From contig JAUVKS010000122.1 in NCBI GenBank assembly GCA_030596145.1, positions 1-6,224 of the forward strand: a stretch of 6,224 nt of DNA, written 5' to 3'. Shown here in pieces: positions 5,648 to 6,224 of this stretch (the first letter of the stretch is position 1; each line of letters starts with the position of its first letter). The notes below the pieces were generated by a model. The model saw only the letters and a program-made list of their open reading frames with translations. It was not told where the DNA came from and searched no databases. This DNA comes from Pseudomonadota bacterium. Its GTDB lineage: Bacteria; Desulfobacterota; Syntrophia; Syntrophales; JADFWA01. Made by a program: the position numbers and the translations under genes.

Positions 5648-5852
5648 TCGACACAAAAACCCTGCAAGTCGGGTCAAGCAAAAATCACTCCTGCAAAGAA
5701 CCCATCAATGGAACGACAACTGTGAAATTTATCATTTTTCGATTTTTTTGTCATTTGAGATTAGGACTTGTTTCGAATTTACCAAACTAAAGTCTTCACC
5801 TGAAAGTAAGAGTTTTCCTCCAAATTCACGATGGAAACAGTAAAATATCACC
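5648..5852 (+). other. 205-nt AT-rich intergenic gap with a repeat-like segment
   Basis: No open frame here shows protein-like sequence, and I see no RNA gene. The T run at 5743-5749 is not preceded by a GC-rich stem, so it is not a convincing terminator for the S1 gene. From about 5731 to 5785 there is an A/T-rich stretch containing TTTCGA twice (5737-5742 and 5771-5776). It resembles the TTCGAATT-type filler repeats of many environmental bacterial genomes, but only as a resemblance. The gap probably holds the promoter of the downstream gene; no clear -35/-10 pair was found. Confidence 0.4.
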
Positions 5853-6224
5853 ATGGAACCTGACCACCTATATCTCACATCCACCAGCAGGCTCGCCCGC
5901 AGGCTTCGCCACCGATTCCGTATGGAGTGCATACAAAAAGGGATGCAGGGATGGAAGCTTTTAAACGCAATGAGCCTTAACTCCTGGCTTGCCCGGGTGT
6001 GGTCGGAATCATGGCCTGAGAAGATACCTGCACCGGAACTTTACAGAATAAACCTCTGGAAACAATTAGCAGACAAAACTCCGCCACCCGTTCCTCTTGA
6101 TAAAGACATCAGTCTTTACAGCCTACTTGACGAAAACTACAGTATCATGATCCGGCATAAAATAAACCCCTGCTCCGGCTCACCCTCTACACCGCTTGTT
6201 GAATGGCGAAGAACGATCAGCAAA
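5853..6224 (+). CDS. AddB/RecB-like PD-(D/E)XK nuclease-family protein, putative DNA repair (partial, N-terminus only)
   Basis: 124 codons run off the right edge with no stop. The N-terminus, YLTSTSRLARRLRHRF (7-22) followed by GWKLLNAMSLNSWLARVWSESW (34-55), matches the opening of the family often annotated 'probable DNA repair protein' or PD-(D/E)XK nuclease family. There a degenerate helicase-like half (LTxNxRLARxLRxRF, then PDILPLxAWLxRLW) precedes a C-terminal RecB-type nuclease. The nuclease domain itself is beyond the window, so the assignment rests on the N-terminus. ATG at 5853 is the first start after an in-frame stop at 5841-5843, but no good ribosome site precedes it. In relatives a UvrD-type helicase gene often follows; that is worth looking for to the right. 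The protein would act in double-strand break processing, by inference. Confidence 0.6.
   Translation, partial: MEPDHLYLTSTSRLARRLRHRFRMECIQKGMQGWKLLNAMSLNSWLARVWSESWPEKIPAPELYRINLWKQLADKTPPPVPLDKDISLYSLLDENYSIMIRHKINPCSGSPSTPLVEWRRTISK

Noticed and set aside
5735..5755. T run after the S1 gene as an intrinsic terminator
   Set aside because: No GC-rich stem precedes the T run, and it lies about 95 nt past the stop codon.

Overview
The window looks like chromosomal housekeeping DNA of a Gram-negative-type bacterium with moderate to low GC. The best guess is Desulfobacterota (former Deltaproteobacteria) or a near relative. That guess rests on three things together: a PyrDK-type (class 1B) dihydroorotate dehydrogenase, a mannose-family PTS cluster, and an N-terminus resembling the proteobacterial PD-(D/E)XK 'probable DNA repair protein' family. 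It comes from gene content alone and cannot be settled from this sequence. I see no phage, transposase, CRISPR, tRNA or rRNA.

Minus-strand block, read from 3698 down to 1: PTS EIIA, EIIB and EIIC of the mannose/fructose/sorbose family, then rimI (ribosomal protein acetyltransferase), pyrK and pyrD (the pyrD end lies beyond the left edge). The genes are close together: EIIA-EIIB 16 nt, EIIB-EIIC 69 nt, EIIC-rimI 95 nt, rimI-pyrK sharing one base, pyrK-pyrD 13 nt. They could be one transcript. The 95-nt EIIC-rimI gap, however, carries a strong hairpin and a tandem 8-mer array and is the natural place for a break. The membrane partner EIID, normally next to EIIC, is absent between EIIC and rimI.

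The divergent region 3699-3916 carries two outward-facing TTGACA -35 boxes and, just after the rightward promoter, a 26-nt palindrome that resembles a dispersed repeat.

Plus-strand block, 3917 to the right edge: a Nudix hydrolase with a CPNC half zinc ribbon, a protein of four S1 RNA-binding domains, a 205-nt AT-rich gap, and the first 124 codons of an AddB/RecB-like PD-(D/E)XK nuclease-family protein that runs off the right edge.

I did not find a clearly new multi-gene system. The most interesting signals are non-coding. At the EIIB-EIIC junction two mutually exclusive RNA stems appear to control access to the EIIC ribosome binding site, and a similar but weaker arrangement precedes rimI. 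Palindromic or tandem repeat-like elements sit in several intergenic gaps. The EIIA-EIIB-EIIC set without EIID is the main protein-level oddity.
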